The notes under the pieces: model-generated | The model's input: the letters and a program-made list of their open reading frames with translations, nothing else | Database searches by the model: none | Told to the model about the DNA's origin: nothing | Shown: one piece after another, positions 27,009 through 33,861 of the stretch | Position numbering within the stretch: the first letter of the stretch is position 1 | Layout: every line of letters begins with the position of its first letter | Translations under genes and position numbers: made by a program | From: Paracoccaceae bacterium | Lineage (GTDB): Bacteria > Pseudomonadota > Alphaproteobacteria > Rhodobacterales > Rhodobacteraceae | DNA length: 64,000 bases | Reading direction: 5' to 3' | Assembly: GCA_020446815.1 (NCBI GenBank) | Contig: JAGRDY010000025.1 | Coordinates: 62,001 to 126,000, forward strand

Positions 27009-27841
27009 CCCACAACCTCGCGCTTCGGCATCTTCGGGGCTCCCTTGAGCGCCCGGCGACGTTCAAGCCAGAGCCGGACGATGATCCAGCCCATCAGCAT
27101 CAAGGAGATGCCGCCAAAAAAGATGCCGAAAAAGATACTATAGTCAAAGCGATAGGCTCCGGTCAGTGGGTTATAGACAGTGCACAGAAAGGTCAAGCGA
27201 TCCCAAAGATCCGCGGGGGCCACAGAGCGGGTGACACGGCCAAGTGCCAGGTCTTTCAGCGGCTCCAGAAGCACAGGCAGCGGAAAGCTTTCGCCATAGA
27301 TCTGGCGGTAGACACGGCCGTCGGCATCAAGGATCGATGTCTGCGTTACATGGCCAAACCCGCCCGCCGCCTCGGCATAGGAAAACCCCAGTTCATTCAG
27401 GAACGCCTTGGTCGTGGCAGTATCGGCGCTGGCGATGAACCAGTTCGGCTCACCCGCAAGGCTGTGGGTTCCGGCAAATCCGGTCAGTTGCGCGGGCCGG
27501 TCGCCACTGGCATCGAAGCCAAAGGTCAGGACGGAAAAGCTGTCGTCGCCCAGAATCCGTCGCGCCTCGATCACCGAGGCGCGCAAATGATCGGTGACGA
27601 TCGGGCAGACCGTCGCACAGCTTGTATAAATCAGCGATACGACCAGCGGTTTGCCCCGCAGGCCGGCCAGATCCAGGTCGCGCCCCCGGTAATCGCGAAA
27701 GACATGCGCCCCGGTCAGGGTGCCGATGGCGGCCTGGCTTTGCTCATAGGCGATCTCGGAATCGAGCTTCGCCGCGAGAGCCGGGGTTACCGCAAGCAAA
27801 ACCGCCGCCAGCGCCGCCACGACCCTGATCAGAATGCCCAT
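27005..27841 (-). CDS. SCO1/SenC/PrrC family copper chaperone with C-terminal membrane helix
   Basis: The 278-residue protein has a signal peptide (VVAALAAVLLAVTPALA) and a thioredoxin-fold SCO domain. The copper ligands are C75 and C79 (TSCATVCP) and H164 (GGFGHVTQ). A second membrane helix follows near residue 240 (IFFGIFFGGISLMLMGWIIV). SCO proteins deliver copper to the CuA centre of subunit II, and a CuA subunit II is encoded in the same operon. It overlaps heme O synthase by 13 bp and the cytochrome b fusion by 4 bp. Confidence 0.92.
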   Translation of the reverse strand: MGILIRVVAALAAVLLAVTPALAAKLDSEIAYEQSQAAIGTLTGAHVFRDYRGRDLDLAGLRGKPLVVSLIYTSCATVCPIVTDHLRASVIEARRILGDDSFSVLTFGFDASGDRPAQLTGFAGTHSLAGEPNWFIASADTATTKAFLNELGFSYAEAAGGFGHVTQTSILDADGRVYRQIYGESFPLPVLLEPLKDLALGRVTRSVAPADLWDRLTFLCTVYNPLTGAYRFDYSIFFGIFFGGISLMLMGWIIVRLWLERRRALKGAPKMPKREVVG

Positions 27842-28710
27842 GCCACAGCCCGGTCGGCAAATACGCCCAACCCCAGAAGGGCGAATTGCAAGAGCGAGGC
27901 AAAAAAGGTCGCCATCGCTGTCTTGCGGTTATCCTCGCGCATCAACAACCAGCTTTTTATCAGGAAGTTCCCGCCACCGATCACCGCGCAAATCCCGTAA
28001 ACTGGCCCCAGCCCGTAAAAGAGCGGACCCAGCGACAACAGCACGAGAAACAGCACATGGATGAAAATCACCGGCCCCCAGACTGAATGATCGGTGACAA
28101 CCGGCAGCATTGGCACACCCGCGCGCCGATAGTCCTCGCTCTTGGCGGCGGCCAGCGCCCAGAAATGCGGCGGCGTCCAGAGGAACAGCGAGGCGGCAAG
28201 AAAAATCGGCACCGGCCCGATCACCGGGCCGAAATCTGGCGCGGCGGCGGCAGCACCCGCCAGAAGCGCGAAACTACCCGCCGCACCGCCGATAACCACA
28301 TTCCAGACGCTGCGGCGTTTCAGCCAGACCGTATAGACAAAGGCATAGGTGGCCGCCCCCAGAAACACCAGAACCGTCGCCAGCGTTCCCCCCACCGACC
28401 AGCCCATGAACAATGACCCTGCCAGCAGCGCCGCGAAGGTGACCGGCCAGATCGCCCCCGCCTTCAGCGTCTTGCTGGCAAAGGGCCGGTTGAAGGTGCG
28501 CGCCATCAATCGGTCGGTGTCTCGCTCGTAATAGTGGTTGAACGCGCCCGCCGCGCCCGATGCGCCCAGAACCGCGATCGTAAACACCACCGTCTCGACC
28601 CACCCCATCGCCCCGCCGGCGGTCAAGACGCCGACAAGGGCTGCAAGGGCAACAAAGGATCCGATCCGCAGCTTCAGGATCGAGGCGGTCATGGACATCG
28701 CGGTCAGCAT
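27829..28710 (-). CDS. ctaB: Heme O synthase (protoheme IX farnesyltransferase)
   Basis: The 293-residue polytopic protein adds a farnesyl group to heme b. The prenyltransferase Asp motif is present as FNHYYERDTDRLMARTFNRP (residues 58-77), and the second conserved region as WTPPHFWALAAAKSEDYRRAGVPML. About nine helices are predicted. The start is ATG 28710, with CGGGA upstream; ATG 28698 is possible. Its presence inside this operon, without a heme A synthase, implies that the neighbouring heme-copper enzyme carries heme O at one site. That is an inference from context. Confidence 0.93.
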   Translation of the reverse strand: MLTAMSMTASILKLRIGSFVALAALVGVLTAGGAMGWVETVVFTIAVLGASGAAGAFNHYYERDTDRLMARTFNRPFASKTLKAGAIWPVTFAALLAGSLFMGWSVGGTLATVLVFLGAATYAFVYTVWLKRRSVWNVVIGGAAGSFALLAGAAAAAPDFGPVIGPVPIFLAASLFLWTPPHFWALAAAKSEDYRRAGVPMLPVVTDHSVWGPVIFIHVLFLVLLSLGPLFYGLGPVYGICAVIGGGNFLIKSWLLMREDNRKTAMATFFASLLQFALLGLGVFADRAVAWAF

Positions 28711-28738
28711 CGACGTGGTCCCGTGATTGATCCGGCGA

Positions 28739-30469
28739 TCAGTTGAACAGCCAGAGTTCCGAGAGGTATTTCCAGTTCACGAAGTAATAGAGAATGAAGC
28801 AAGTGAAGAAGATCGTCACCAGAACGATGGTACCGGGCAACTTGGGGTGCACCTCGCTGCCATAGGTCGTCACTGCCTCGCGGCCCTTGTCGTGCAGCGG
28901 GAAGATCAGCTTGGCGCCCGCCTTGTCAAGCTTCGGCCCCGCGAGGATCGACCCGACAACAACCAGGATAAACATCACGCCGCCGGTCGCTGCGAATAGC
29001 GCGGAAATACCGTTCAGCCCCATCATCAGGTAGGCGGCGGCGGGAAATTCGAAGGCATGGGCGGCATCGGTCAGCGTAATGTCCCAGCTGCGGCGCGGCA
29101 CACCCAGCGTACCGGCGCCCATCATGAAGAGCGAGATGCCCCCCGCGCCGATTCCGAACACATAGGGTTGCAGCTTGGCGAGCTTGGGCCAGAGGATATC
29201 GCGTTGAAAGATGATCGGCACCAGCATGTAGGTACCCGCCATGAATGCCAGTGTCGTCCCCGCGACCACGGTACCGTGGAAATGTCCGGGCACATAGATC
29301 GTGTTGTGCATCAGCACGTTGAGCTGTTCGGTGCCCAGCACCACACCCGAAATCCCGCCGATGAAGCCGAACATGACAAGCGACATGAACATCCCCGAAA
29401 AGGCCGGGTTGCCCCAGGGCGCCTTGGTCAGCCACTCGAACCAGCCGCGCGTATAACCGTTGCGGCGCTGTGCCGCCTCGATTGCGCCCGGCACGGTCAG
29501 CCCGTGGATGAGCGAGCCCAGAACCGCCAGATACATCATGTAGGAGGTGTTGACGATTTTCCAGGTCGAGCTCATCCCCGGCTCCGCCAGAAGGTGGTGC
29601 GCCGAAGCGAGTTGCAAGAAAAGGATATACAGGAAGAAAGCCATCCGGCTGACTTTCTCGGACAGGGGCTTGGCACCCAGATAGACCGCTGCAATCGCAT
29701 ACCAGATCGCAACATGCGCCGAAACGTTGATCTGCTGGCTGGAATGGCCCATGCCCCACCAGACGAGCTTGTACATCAGCGTGTCGATGCCCGAGATCAG
29801 GCCGATCGACCAGAGCCAGGTGGGAATCAGGATGATCGCACCCGAGGCCAGGGTAAAGACCGCGATGATGCCCGCCGTGATCGCCCCGAACGTGACCAGC
29901 GGAACCGATCCGTTGTAGGTTCGCTCTGCCTTGGCGACGACGAGCGTGGCAAAGAAGATTGCCACGGCCAGCAATGCGCCGACGGCAAAGATGATCAACG
30001 ACAGATAAAAGAGCTGCGATGCCATCATCGGCGGGTAGGAGGTAAACATCACCGACGAATCACCCTGCAGTACCGAGTAATTCGCCAGAACCGCCCCCGC
30101 GACCATCATCACGAAGGCCAGCCAAGCCATCTTCGGCGCCGCGATCCGTGACCCCAGAATTACCGCCGAGGCAAAATAAAGCACCGCTATCTCGAAGAAA
30201 ATGATCCAGAAAAGCAGCACATTCGCGCCATGACCGGTCAGCACCAGATAGAACATGTCGGCGGGCAGCAACTGGACGGCGGGCCAGCGAGTCAGCGCGA
30301 CGAGAAGGCCCATCAGACCTCCGAGCATCAGAAACAGGACTGCCGCGACGGCATTCGCCTTGATCAAGGCTTCAGCGCTGGATTCGATCCGCAACCCACT
30401 GAAGCGGCAGGTGCGGAATGTCGCCCTCACCGCAGTGATCGGGGCGGCACCATGATCTATGCTTGTCAT
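28739..30469 (-). CDS. Heme-copper oxidoreductase subunit I lacking the active-site Tyr; candidate NO reductase
   Basis: The 576-residue protein has about 13-14 membrane helices. Low-spin heme ligands are H80 (LTGHG) and H398, the high-spin heme ligand H396 (VPGHFHG), and the CuB ligands H242, H291 and H292 (ASAHHL). In oxygen reductases of families A and B, helix VI reads HPxVY and its Tyr is cross-linked to the CuB His. Here it reads GHSSQQIN, so Gln246 replaces that Tyr. MHNTIYVPGHFH resembles B-family (ba3-like) enzymes. Oxidase-derived NO reductases (sNOR, bNOR and similar) are known to lose this Tyr. The start follows AGGGA. Denitrification neighbours and the lack of norCB favour NO reduction, but oxygen reduction is not excluded. 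Confidence 0.85.
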   Translation of the reverse strand: MTSIDHGAAPITAVRATFRTCRFSGLRIESSAEALIKANAVAAVLFLMLGGLMGLLVALTRWPAVQLLPADMFYLVLTGHGANVLLFWIIFFEIAVLYFASAVILGSRIAAPKMAWLAFVMMVAGAVLANYSVLQGDSSVMFTSYPPMMASQLFYLSLIIFAVGALLAVAIFFATLVVAKAERTYNGSVPLVTFGAITAGIIAVFTLASGAIILIPTWLWSIGLISGIDTLMYKLVWWGMGHSSQQINVSAHVAIWYAIAAVYLGAKPLSEKVSRMAFFLYILFLQLASAHHLLAEPGMSSTWKIVNTSYMMYLAVLGSLIHGLTVPGAIEAAQRRNGYTRGWFEWLTKAPWGNPAFSGMFMSLVMFGFIGGISGVVLGTEQLNVLMHNTIYVPGHFHGTVVAGTTLAFMAGTYMLVPIIFQRDILWPKLAKLQPYVFGIGAGGISLFMMGAGTLGVPRRSWDITLTDAAHAFEFPAAAYLMMGLNGISALFAATGGVMFILVVVGSILAGPKLDKAGAKLIFPLHDKGREAVTTYGSEVHPKLPGTIVLVTIFFTCFILYYFVNWKYLSELWLFN

Positions 30470-30483
30470 TGTTCGTCCCTTCC

Positions 30484-31038
30484 CTATTCGACGACGCGGA
30501 TGCGACCAGACATCGTATGATGCCCGATTCCGCAGAATTCATTGCACACGATGCCGAACACACCGGCTTCGGTCGGGGTCAGCGTAAAGATATGCTCGTA
30601 TCCGGGGTGGACCGAGATATTGATATTCGTTGGCTGGAGCGAAAAGCCATGCTGCCAATCGGCTGAAGACAGATGGAACCGATAGGGCACATCCTTTTTC
30701 AGTTCCAGGACCGGCCAGAATTCCCAAAGCCGCGCCATCAGATAGACATCGCCGCCTTCGGGTGGGGCGACGACCGGCACGCCCTCTTCTTCCATCAATT
30801 CACCATTGGCGTCGGTCATCTGGAATTCGTCGGCAAATGCCTCGACCTTTTCGGCATAGACATCGGGCGAGACGCGATAGGTCACGTTCGACAGGTTCTG
30901 ATCGCCGATAAAATGCCAGGCGATCATGAAGAAGAACATGAAAAGCCCCCAAAGAAAGGCGACGATCACCCAGCCCAGTTCAAGCCCGTTGATCGGTTCC
31001 TTCCACCAGAGCCGGTTTGACGGAGGTGTTATAGCCAT
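30484..31038 (-). CDS. Cytochrome c oxidase-type subunit II with intact CuA site
   Basis: The 184-residue protein has one N-terminal membrane helix (LGWVIVAFLWGLFMFFFMIA, residues 21-40) and a periplasmic cupredoxin domain. All CuA ligands are present: H130, C165, E167, C169, H173 and M176, in the spacing CxExCx3Hx2M. It therefore accepts electrons from a soluble cytochrome c and passes them to subunit I. The single-helix form is typical of B-family enzymes. GAGGT precedes ATG 31038. Subunit I starts 14 bp after its stop. The cytochrome c gene at 31574 is a plausible electron donor. Confidence 0.93.
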   Translation of the reverse strand: MAITPPSNRLWWKEPINGLELGWVIVAFLWGLFMFFFMIAWHFIGDQNLSNVTYRVSPDVYAEKVEAFADEFQMTDANGELMEEEGVPVVAPPEGGDVYLMARLWEFWPVLELKKDVPYRFHLSSADWQHGFSLQPTNINISVHPGYEHIFTLTPTEAGVFGIVCNEFCGIGHHTMSGRIRVVE

Positions 31039-31066
31039 TGTCTGACCTCGTTTGAATTCGGGGTGA

Positions 31067-31249
31067 TCACTGCGCGATCGGGACTGAAGCGACTTCCATC
31101 ACGCCCCAGACGATATAGAGAACCGTCGGAATCGTGACGCCGAGAAAGAGCAGCAAAAACGGATTGTCGAGCGCCCGTTGCATCGCCGGGATCGGTTCTT
31201 CGGGCGGGGAAGATTCAGCGGTGTCGGTCTGGTTTTCTGAACTGCTCAC
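31067..31249 (-). CDS. Small one-helix subunit of the heme-copper enzyme (subunit IIa-like)
   Basis: The predicted 60-residue protein begins at GTG 31249, nine bases after GGGAG; GTG 31255 is an alternative. It has a 35-residue acidic start (ESSPPEEPIPAMQRALDNP) and one membrane helix (FLLLFLGVTIPTVLYIVWGV). Small single-helix subunits accompany B-family heme-copper oxidases, which is the basis for the call. It is first in the operon, 28 bp before subunit II. A longer frame to 31321 would place Cys-rich sequence before the start and lacks a binding site. Confidence 0.7.
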   Translation of the reverse strand: MSSSENQTDTAESSPPEEPIPAMQRALDNPFLLLFLGVTIPTVLYIVWGVMEVASVPIAQ

Positions 31250-31415
31250 GATCACATTCTCCCTTTTGGCTTGGAAACTTCGGACAACCGGGCCAAGACA
31301 GATGCATTGCCTTTTGCACAACGATCCCGAAGGTCACAGCATCGCCCGCCACGATGGTTCGTGGCGGAATTCCGCTCCTCACATAAATGTGTAGAGTTTT
31401 GATCCCTCTCTGGCC

Positions 31416-31429
31416 TTGACCAAAGTCAA
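31416..31429. promoter_or_regulatory. FNR/NNR-type box upstream of the heme-copper operon
   Basis: TTGACCAAAGTCAA is a perfect inverted repeat with the TTGAC-N4-GTCAA pattern bound by DNR/NNR/FNR regulators. It lies 167 bp before the first start of the leftward operon. On the minus strand a candidate -10 element (TACACATTTAT) lies about 22-32 bp downstream, the spacing expected for class II activation. The 33133 regulator in this window is the obvious candidate protein. Confidence 0.8.
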
Positions 31430-31473
31430 GCTGAACGCGCTTGTCGCATGCAGCGGGCGGCAAAAAGCATGAC

Positions 31474-31508
31474 CGTAAAAAAAGTAGCGGCAAGACTGCC
31501 GCTACTTT
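31474..31508 (-). terminator. Intrinsic terminator after cytochrome c
   Basis: AAAGTAGCGGC at 31481-31491 pairs with GCCGCTACTTT at 31498-31508, an 11-bp stem with a 6-base loop. On the minus strand it is followed by a T run. It lies 66 bp after the cytochrome c stop. It also shields the FNR box of the next operon from readthrough. Confidence 0.88.
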
Positions 31509-31573
31509 CGTTCGTGCTTAACACCCGTCGCGGTCGACCAAAGCCCCGACCGCTTAGGAAATCAACGCTTCGT

Positions 31574-31951
31574 CTATTCGAAGGTTTCCAGATAGGCGAT
31601 GACGTCCTTAATGTCGTCTTCCTTGCGCAGCCCGGCAAAGGTCATCTTGGTTTTGGGCACGACATCCTTCGGCTTTTTCAGATATTTATCCAGAGTTTCC
31701 TCGTCCCAGACCAGGCCTTCCTCACCGGCGGTTTTCATGGCGTCGGAATAGCTGAAATCAGGATAGGTCCCCGCGGTTCTTCCGACGACACCATTCAAGA
31801 CCGGGCCGACCTTGTTCTTCGCATCCGCGCCAACGTCATGGCACGCCTTGCATTTCTTGAAAACCTTCTCACCGGCGGCGGGGTCGCCATCGGCGAGGGC
31901 CGGCAAGGCGATCAGGCCCAGGAGGGCGGTAAAAAGCGTCAGTCTGCGCAT
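31574..31951 (-). CDS. Cytochrome c class I (c2/c550-like), periplasmic
   Basis: The 125-residue protein has a Sec signal (MRRLTLFTALLGLIALPALA) and the heme site CKACH (C34, C37, H38). The axial Met is M103 in KTKMTFAGL, and YPDFSYSDAMK and TLDKYLKKPKDVVP are typical of cytochrome c2. It should carry electrons in the periplasm to NirS and to the CuA subunit II encoded nearby. It follows apbE by 32 bp and ends in a strong terminator, so apbE and this gene probably share a transcript. Confidence 0.93.
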   Translation of the reverse strand: MRRLTLFTALLGLIALPALADGDPAAGEKVFKKCKACHDVGADAKNKVGPVLNGVVGRTAGTYPDFSYSDAMKTAGEEGLVWDEETLDKYLKKPKDVVPKTKMTFAGLRKEDDIKDVIAYLETFE

Positions 31952-31966
31952 CGGTTGGTTCCTTTC

Positions 31967-31990
31967 AGGTGTCAGATCAGGTGTCAGATC
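31967..31990. repeat. 12-bp tandem duplication at the apbE stop codon
   Basis: AGGTGTCAGATC occurs twice in direct succession at 31967-31978 and 31979-31990. The unit is four codons long and contains the apbE stop, so two in-frame stops 12 bp apart result. It is a small slippage product without obvious function. Confidence 0.7.
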
Positions 31991-32904
31991 ACGGTTTCAA
32001 TTCTCGCGCCGTCAAAACGGGCCACGGCAGTCTTGGCTTCGACGCGGCGCAGCAGGCAACACGCCGTCGACAACCCGTCCGCCACCGCCGCGCTATCGGC
32101 AGAAACGGCAACAAGGCGACGCACCGGGCCGGTTCGGCCGGGGCGTGGGTCCAGAATATGGCCCACCTGCCCATCCGCCGCAAGGGTCGTTGCCATAGGT
32201 GACGAGGTTGCGATGCACCGGTCGCGTAGGGTCAGACGCTGAACGACAATTCCTTGCGGATCGGCGACCGCCACTTCCCACGGCATATGGCTGTTGCGCC
32301 CAAGCGCCGCGATTTCCCCCGCATCAATCAGGACGTCGGCAAAACCGCGCGACCGGAGCAGGGCCGAAATCCGGTCGGTGATATAGCCCTGTGCGATGCC
32401 GTTCAGGGTTATCGCCATGCCGGGCCGCTCAAAAACGACGGCATCGGCGCTATAGTGCAGCCCGGACCAGCCGACATGCCCGAAGGCCGCCGCCGCGCTT
32501 TCCTCGCCGGCGTCCGAACCGGCGGCAAAGTGCTGCCAAAGTGGCTGCACGGTCGGGTCGAATGCGCCGCCGGTCGCCGCATGCAATCGGCCGGACAGGT
32601 CAAGAACCTCGACAAGATCGGCGGGTGGCTGCTCCAGCCGGCCGGTGCGGTTCAACAGCGTGATCGCCGATCCGGCGCGGTAGAGACTGAACACATCTTC
32701 AAGCCGCGACAGTTCTGCCTCGACAGCTGCGAAAGTCGCCTGCGCTTCACCCTGCCCGCTACCGCCAAGGCGAATCGAGGCAAGCGCGCCCAATGCGGTC
32801 CCCCGCCAGGCAATCGTTACCGCGCGTGCTGGGCGGGAAGCGGCCAGGGCACAGGCCGAGATGGTCAGAAATCGACGGCGGTTGATTGGCTGCCTCCCAG
32901 TCAT
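31984..32904 (-). CDS. apbE: FAD:protein FMN transferase (ApbE family; NosX/NirX-like)
   Basis: The 306-residue enzyme covalently attaches FMN to Thr residues of target flavoproteins in the periplasm. ATG 32904 is chosen because it gives a twin-arginine signal (NRRRFLTISACALA). Typical motifs are AVEAELSRLEDVFSLYR, GAFDPTVQPLW, TLNGIAQGYITDR and DAGEIAALGR. The likely target is NirI, encoded 1 kb away and carrying the site SRATVST. A longer frame begins inside the FNR box and is not credible. It probably shares its transcript with the downstream cytochrome c gene. Confidence 0.9.
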   Translation of the reverse strand: MTGRQPINRRRFLTISACALAASRPARAVTIAWRGTALGALASIRLGGSGQGEAQATFAAVEAELSRLEDVFSLYRAGSAITLLNRTGRLEQPPADLVEVLDLSGRLHAATGGAFDPTVQPLWQHFAAGSDAGEESAAAAFGHVGWSGLHYSADAVVFERPGMAITLNGIAQGYITDRISALLRSRGFADVLIDAGEIAALGRNSHMPWEVAVADPQGIVVQRLTLRDRCIATSSPMATTLAADGQVGHILDPRPGRTGPVRRLVAVSADSAAVADGLSTACCLLRRVEAKTAVARFDGARIETVI

Positions 32905-32980
32905 TTTGCCACAAGAGCCGCGTGACCGCACACGCAGCCAGAATATTTGCGCAAAATAAGGCGCGGTATCGGCCGCGGCC

Positions 32981-32994
32981 TTGACTTTTGTCAA
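32981..32994. promoter_or_regulatory. FNR/NNR-type box between apbE and the Crp/Fnr regulator
   Basis: TTGACTTTTGTCAA is a perfect inverted repeat of TTGAC with a 4-base spacer. It lies 77 bp upstream of apbE and 138 bp upstream of the regulator start, between divergent genes. It may serve apbE, the regulator itself (autoregulation), or both. Confidence 0.8.
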
Positions 32995-33132
32995 TATCGC
33001 GCGTCTGACAACCGGGGTTTGGGCATTCCGCTAGCTACTCTGCAAAACAGGCGTTTACCGGACAAGGCCCCGTTAACGGATTTGGCGGCCACAGGTTTAT
33101 CGGATATGTTGACCACAAATGAAGGACCGCGC

Positions 33133-33840
33133 ATGAAAACCAAGGACCGGGAAACGATTGCACGCACCTCTCGGCTGCTGAGAAGCTTGCAGGAAGGTGA
33201 TGTGGATTCCCTTCTGGCGGCATCGTCATGGAAATCCTATGACCGTGGCGAAACCTTGTTTCTTCAGGGCGAAAGAGCAAATGCCATTCACGTCGTGATC
33301 GACGGCTGGGTCAAGCTTTACCGTATCGCCCCGAACGGCAGCGAGACCGTGGTCAATGTCTTCACGAAATCCGGCAGTTTCGGCGAGGCGGTCGCCTTGC
33401 GCGCCGCGCCCTACCCGGTTTCGGCCGAAGCGGTCACCGAATGCCAGATGTTGCATATTCCGTCCGATGCGCTGACCTCCCAGATCAGACATGATCCGGA
33501 ATTCGGAATCTCGGTTCTGGCGGCCACCTTTCAGCATCTGAACTCGCTGGTGTCGCAGTTGGAACAATTGAAGGCGCGAACCGGTGTGCAGCGCGTGGCG
33601 GATTTCCTGCTCGAACAGTGCAATGGCACGACCGGCAGTTGTGTCGTCAATCTGCCCTATGACAAAGTGCTGATCGCCGGGCGCCTGGGCATGAAACCCG
33701 AAAGCCTGTCGCGCGCTTTTTCCAAGATACGGGCGGCAGGTGTCAAGGTTGTCGGCGCCCATGCGGCCATCGAAGATATCGACCGCCTTCGCCGCTACTG
33801 CGACGAAGACCCGGCCGCCGCCTGGAGCAAGGCACTTTGA
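33133..33840 (+). CDS. Crp/Fnr family regulator, DNR/NNR-like
   Basis: The 235-residue protein has a cyclic-nucleotide-binding fold (GETLFLQGERANAIHVVIDG, residues 35-60), a dimerisation helix and a C-terminal winged helix. The recognition helix region reads GRLGMKPESLSRAFSKIR, whose E--SR pattern fits TTGAC/TTGAT boxes. No N-terminal Cys cluster is seen, so it is not an oxygen-sensing Fnr. DNR/NNR proteins sense NO through heme. ATG 33133 follows GAAGGA at 7 bp. Three matching boxes in the island make it the probable local regulator. It converges on nirI. Confidence 0.88.
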   Translation: MKTKDRETIARTSRLLRSLQEGDVDSLLAASSWKSYDRGETLFLQGERANAIHVVIDGWVKLYRIAPNGSETVVNVFTKSGSFGEAVALRAAPYPVSAEAVTECQMLHIPSDALTSQIRHDPEFGISVLAATFQHLNSLVSQLEQLKARTGVQRVADFLLEQCNGTTGSCVVNLPYDKVLIAGRLGMKPESLSRAFSKIRAAGVKVVGAHAAIEDIDRLRRYCDEDPAAAWSKAL

Positions 33841-33861
33841 CTCCCGCAACCATTCCGATTG

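Noticed and set aside
28739..30469. Annotation of subunit I as an ordinary cytochrome c oxidase
   Set aside because: The helix VI Tyr is replaced by Gln and the context is denitrification, so a plain aa3 or cbb3 label would mislead. Oxygen reduction is nevertheless not excluded.
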